Source: Thiomicrospira sp. ALE5 (GTDB taxonomy: Bacteria > Pseudomonadota > Gammaproteobacteria > Thiomicrospirales > Thiomicrospiraceae). From it: 64,000 nt of DNA. The notes beneath the pieces were generated by a model. It was not told the DNA's origin. It was given only the letters and a program-made list of their open reading frames with translations, and searched no databases. Position 1 is the stretch's first letter; the number at the start of each line of letters is the position of its first letter. Location: assembly GCF_900112445.1 (NCBI RefSeq), contig NZ_FOYY01000003.1:507960-571959 (forward strand), in the 5' to 3' direction. The translations under genes were made by a program, and so were the position numbers. Shown here piece after piece: positions 63,724 to 64,000 of the stretch.

Positions 63724-64000
63724 TTATCGGTTAGCGTTAATGAAGGCGAGAATCTCATCTACTGAGCTAACATAGCTTTTCTCAACCACATTAAGGTTAT
63801 CTAGCTTTACCAAAGTAACCTGTTCTGCTTCACGTGGTAAGCCCTCAGTTAAATCACCGTCACGATCCAACGCCATATTAAACTCATATTTACGCATTGC
63901 AGGCATCGCAAATAAACGCGTCACGAGTGCAGGCATCCGCGAAATATCAGCGGCATACAAGCCGTTATATTGCGCAAAATTCGTCAAACCGGCACGGTCT
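63724..64000 (-). CDS. Unrecognised protein, carboxyl part (runs off window)
   Basis: The reading frame is open to the right edge (DRAGLTNFAQYNG before the visible part), so only the last 92 residues are present. It is an acidic globular end with LPREAEQVTLVKLDNLNVVEKSYVSSVDEILAFINANR. I do not recognise a family. The closing VDEILAFINAN looks like the last helix of a thioredoxin-like or redox domain, but that is only a guess. Confidence 0.55.
   Translation of the reverse strand, partial: DRAGLTNFAQYNGLYAADISRMPALVTRLFAMPAMRKYEFNMALDRDGDLTEGLPREAEQVTLVKLDNLNVVEKSYVSSVDEILAFINANR

Noticed and set aside
1-64000. tRNA, rRNA and insertion-sequence elements
   Set aside because: I looked for cloverleaf-like and transposase-like signals and saw none that I could support.

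Overview
The window looks like a chromosomal segment of a free-living gammaproteobacterium. The housekeeping genes are typical of that class: minCDE, lpxK-ycaR-kdsB, mfd next to csiV, clpS-clpA, mnmA-hflD, a lolD permease unit, hrpA and comEC. An ectoine synthase, a CPA2-type cation/proton antiporter, a DUF1538 membrane protein and c-type cytochrome/copper-oxidase maturation genes suggest a respiratory, salt-exposed and possibly alkaline lifestyle. A sulfur-oxidising Thiomicrospira-like bacterium would fit, but that placement is inference. Base composition looks nearly balanced. Genes are dense: no gene-free stretch exceeds 300 bases, and I saw no rRNA or tRNA gene.

Layout. 1-9646: end of a type I-E CRISPR array (two repeats, one complete spacer), then on the minus strand cas2e, cas1e, cas5e, cas7e, cas6e, cse2, cse1, cas3 and, upstream, a WYL-type regulator with a palindrome over its ribosome binding site. 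9.7-17.6 kb: lipoprotein cytochrome c, hrpA, a YefM-YoeB toxin-antitoxin pair, a fic gene lacking its 5' half, orphan ectC, DUF3087, an FKBP-type isomerase and dnaQ. 17.7-21.3 kb: copper cassette (TonB-dependent copper receptor, Sco, PCuAC) and a small NIF3-like protein. 21.4-26.6 kb: a chemoreceptor without a sensory domain, cheB, cheR and a FliK-like gene. 26.6-35.5 kb: ABC-F, lolD plus a single Lol permease, a TRIC-like channel, mfd, csiV. 35.6-42.3 kb: one long minus-strand run from a Kef-like antiporter through lpxK, ycaR, kdsB, yqiA to minCDE. 42.3-47.4 kb: a tight four-gene operon (PII-like, CBS, DUF1538, P-type ATPase) closed by its own terminator. 47.5-64 kb: comEC, DUF2062, a Lon-family protease, a PLP enzyme, a rhodanese, clpA-clpS, a DnaJ-domain protein, RNA-modification genes, hflD, a GST-fold protein, ferredoxin, trhP, a uracil-DNA glycosylase relative and one gene cut by the window edge.

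Two observations stand out. First, the palindromic octamer CAGGCCTG, usually extended by S on each side, occurs 38 times by my count (about one expected). It lies almost entirely inside genes and is read in only two of three frames, as Gln-Ala-Trp/Cys or Ala/Pro-Gly-Leu. It behaves like a highly iterated palindrome, comparable in kind to cyanobacterial HIP1, and could be a DNA-uptake or chromosome-maintenance signal. Second, the PII-like/CBS/DUF1538/P-type ATPase operon looks like a nucleotide-sensing, regulated cation-transport system.
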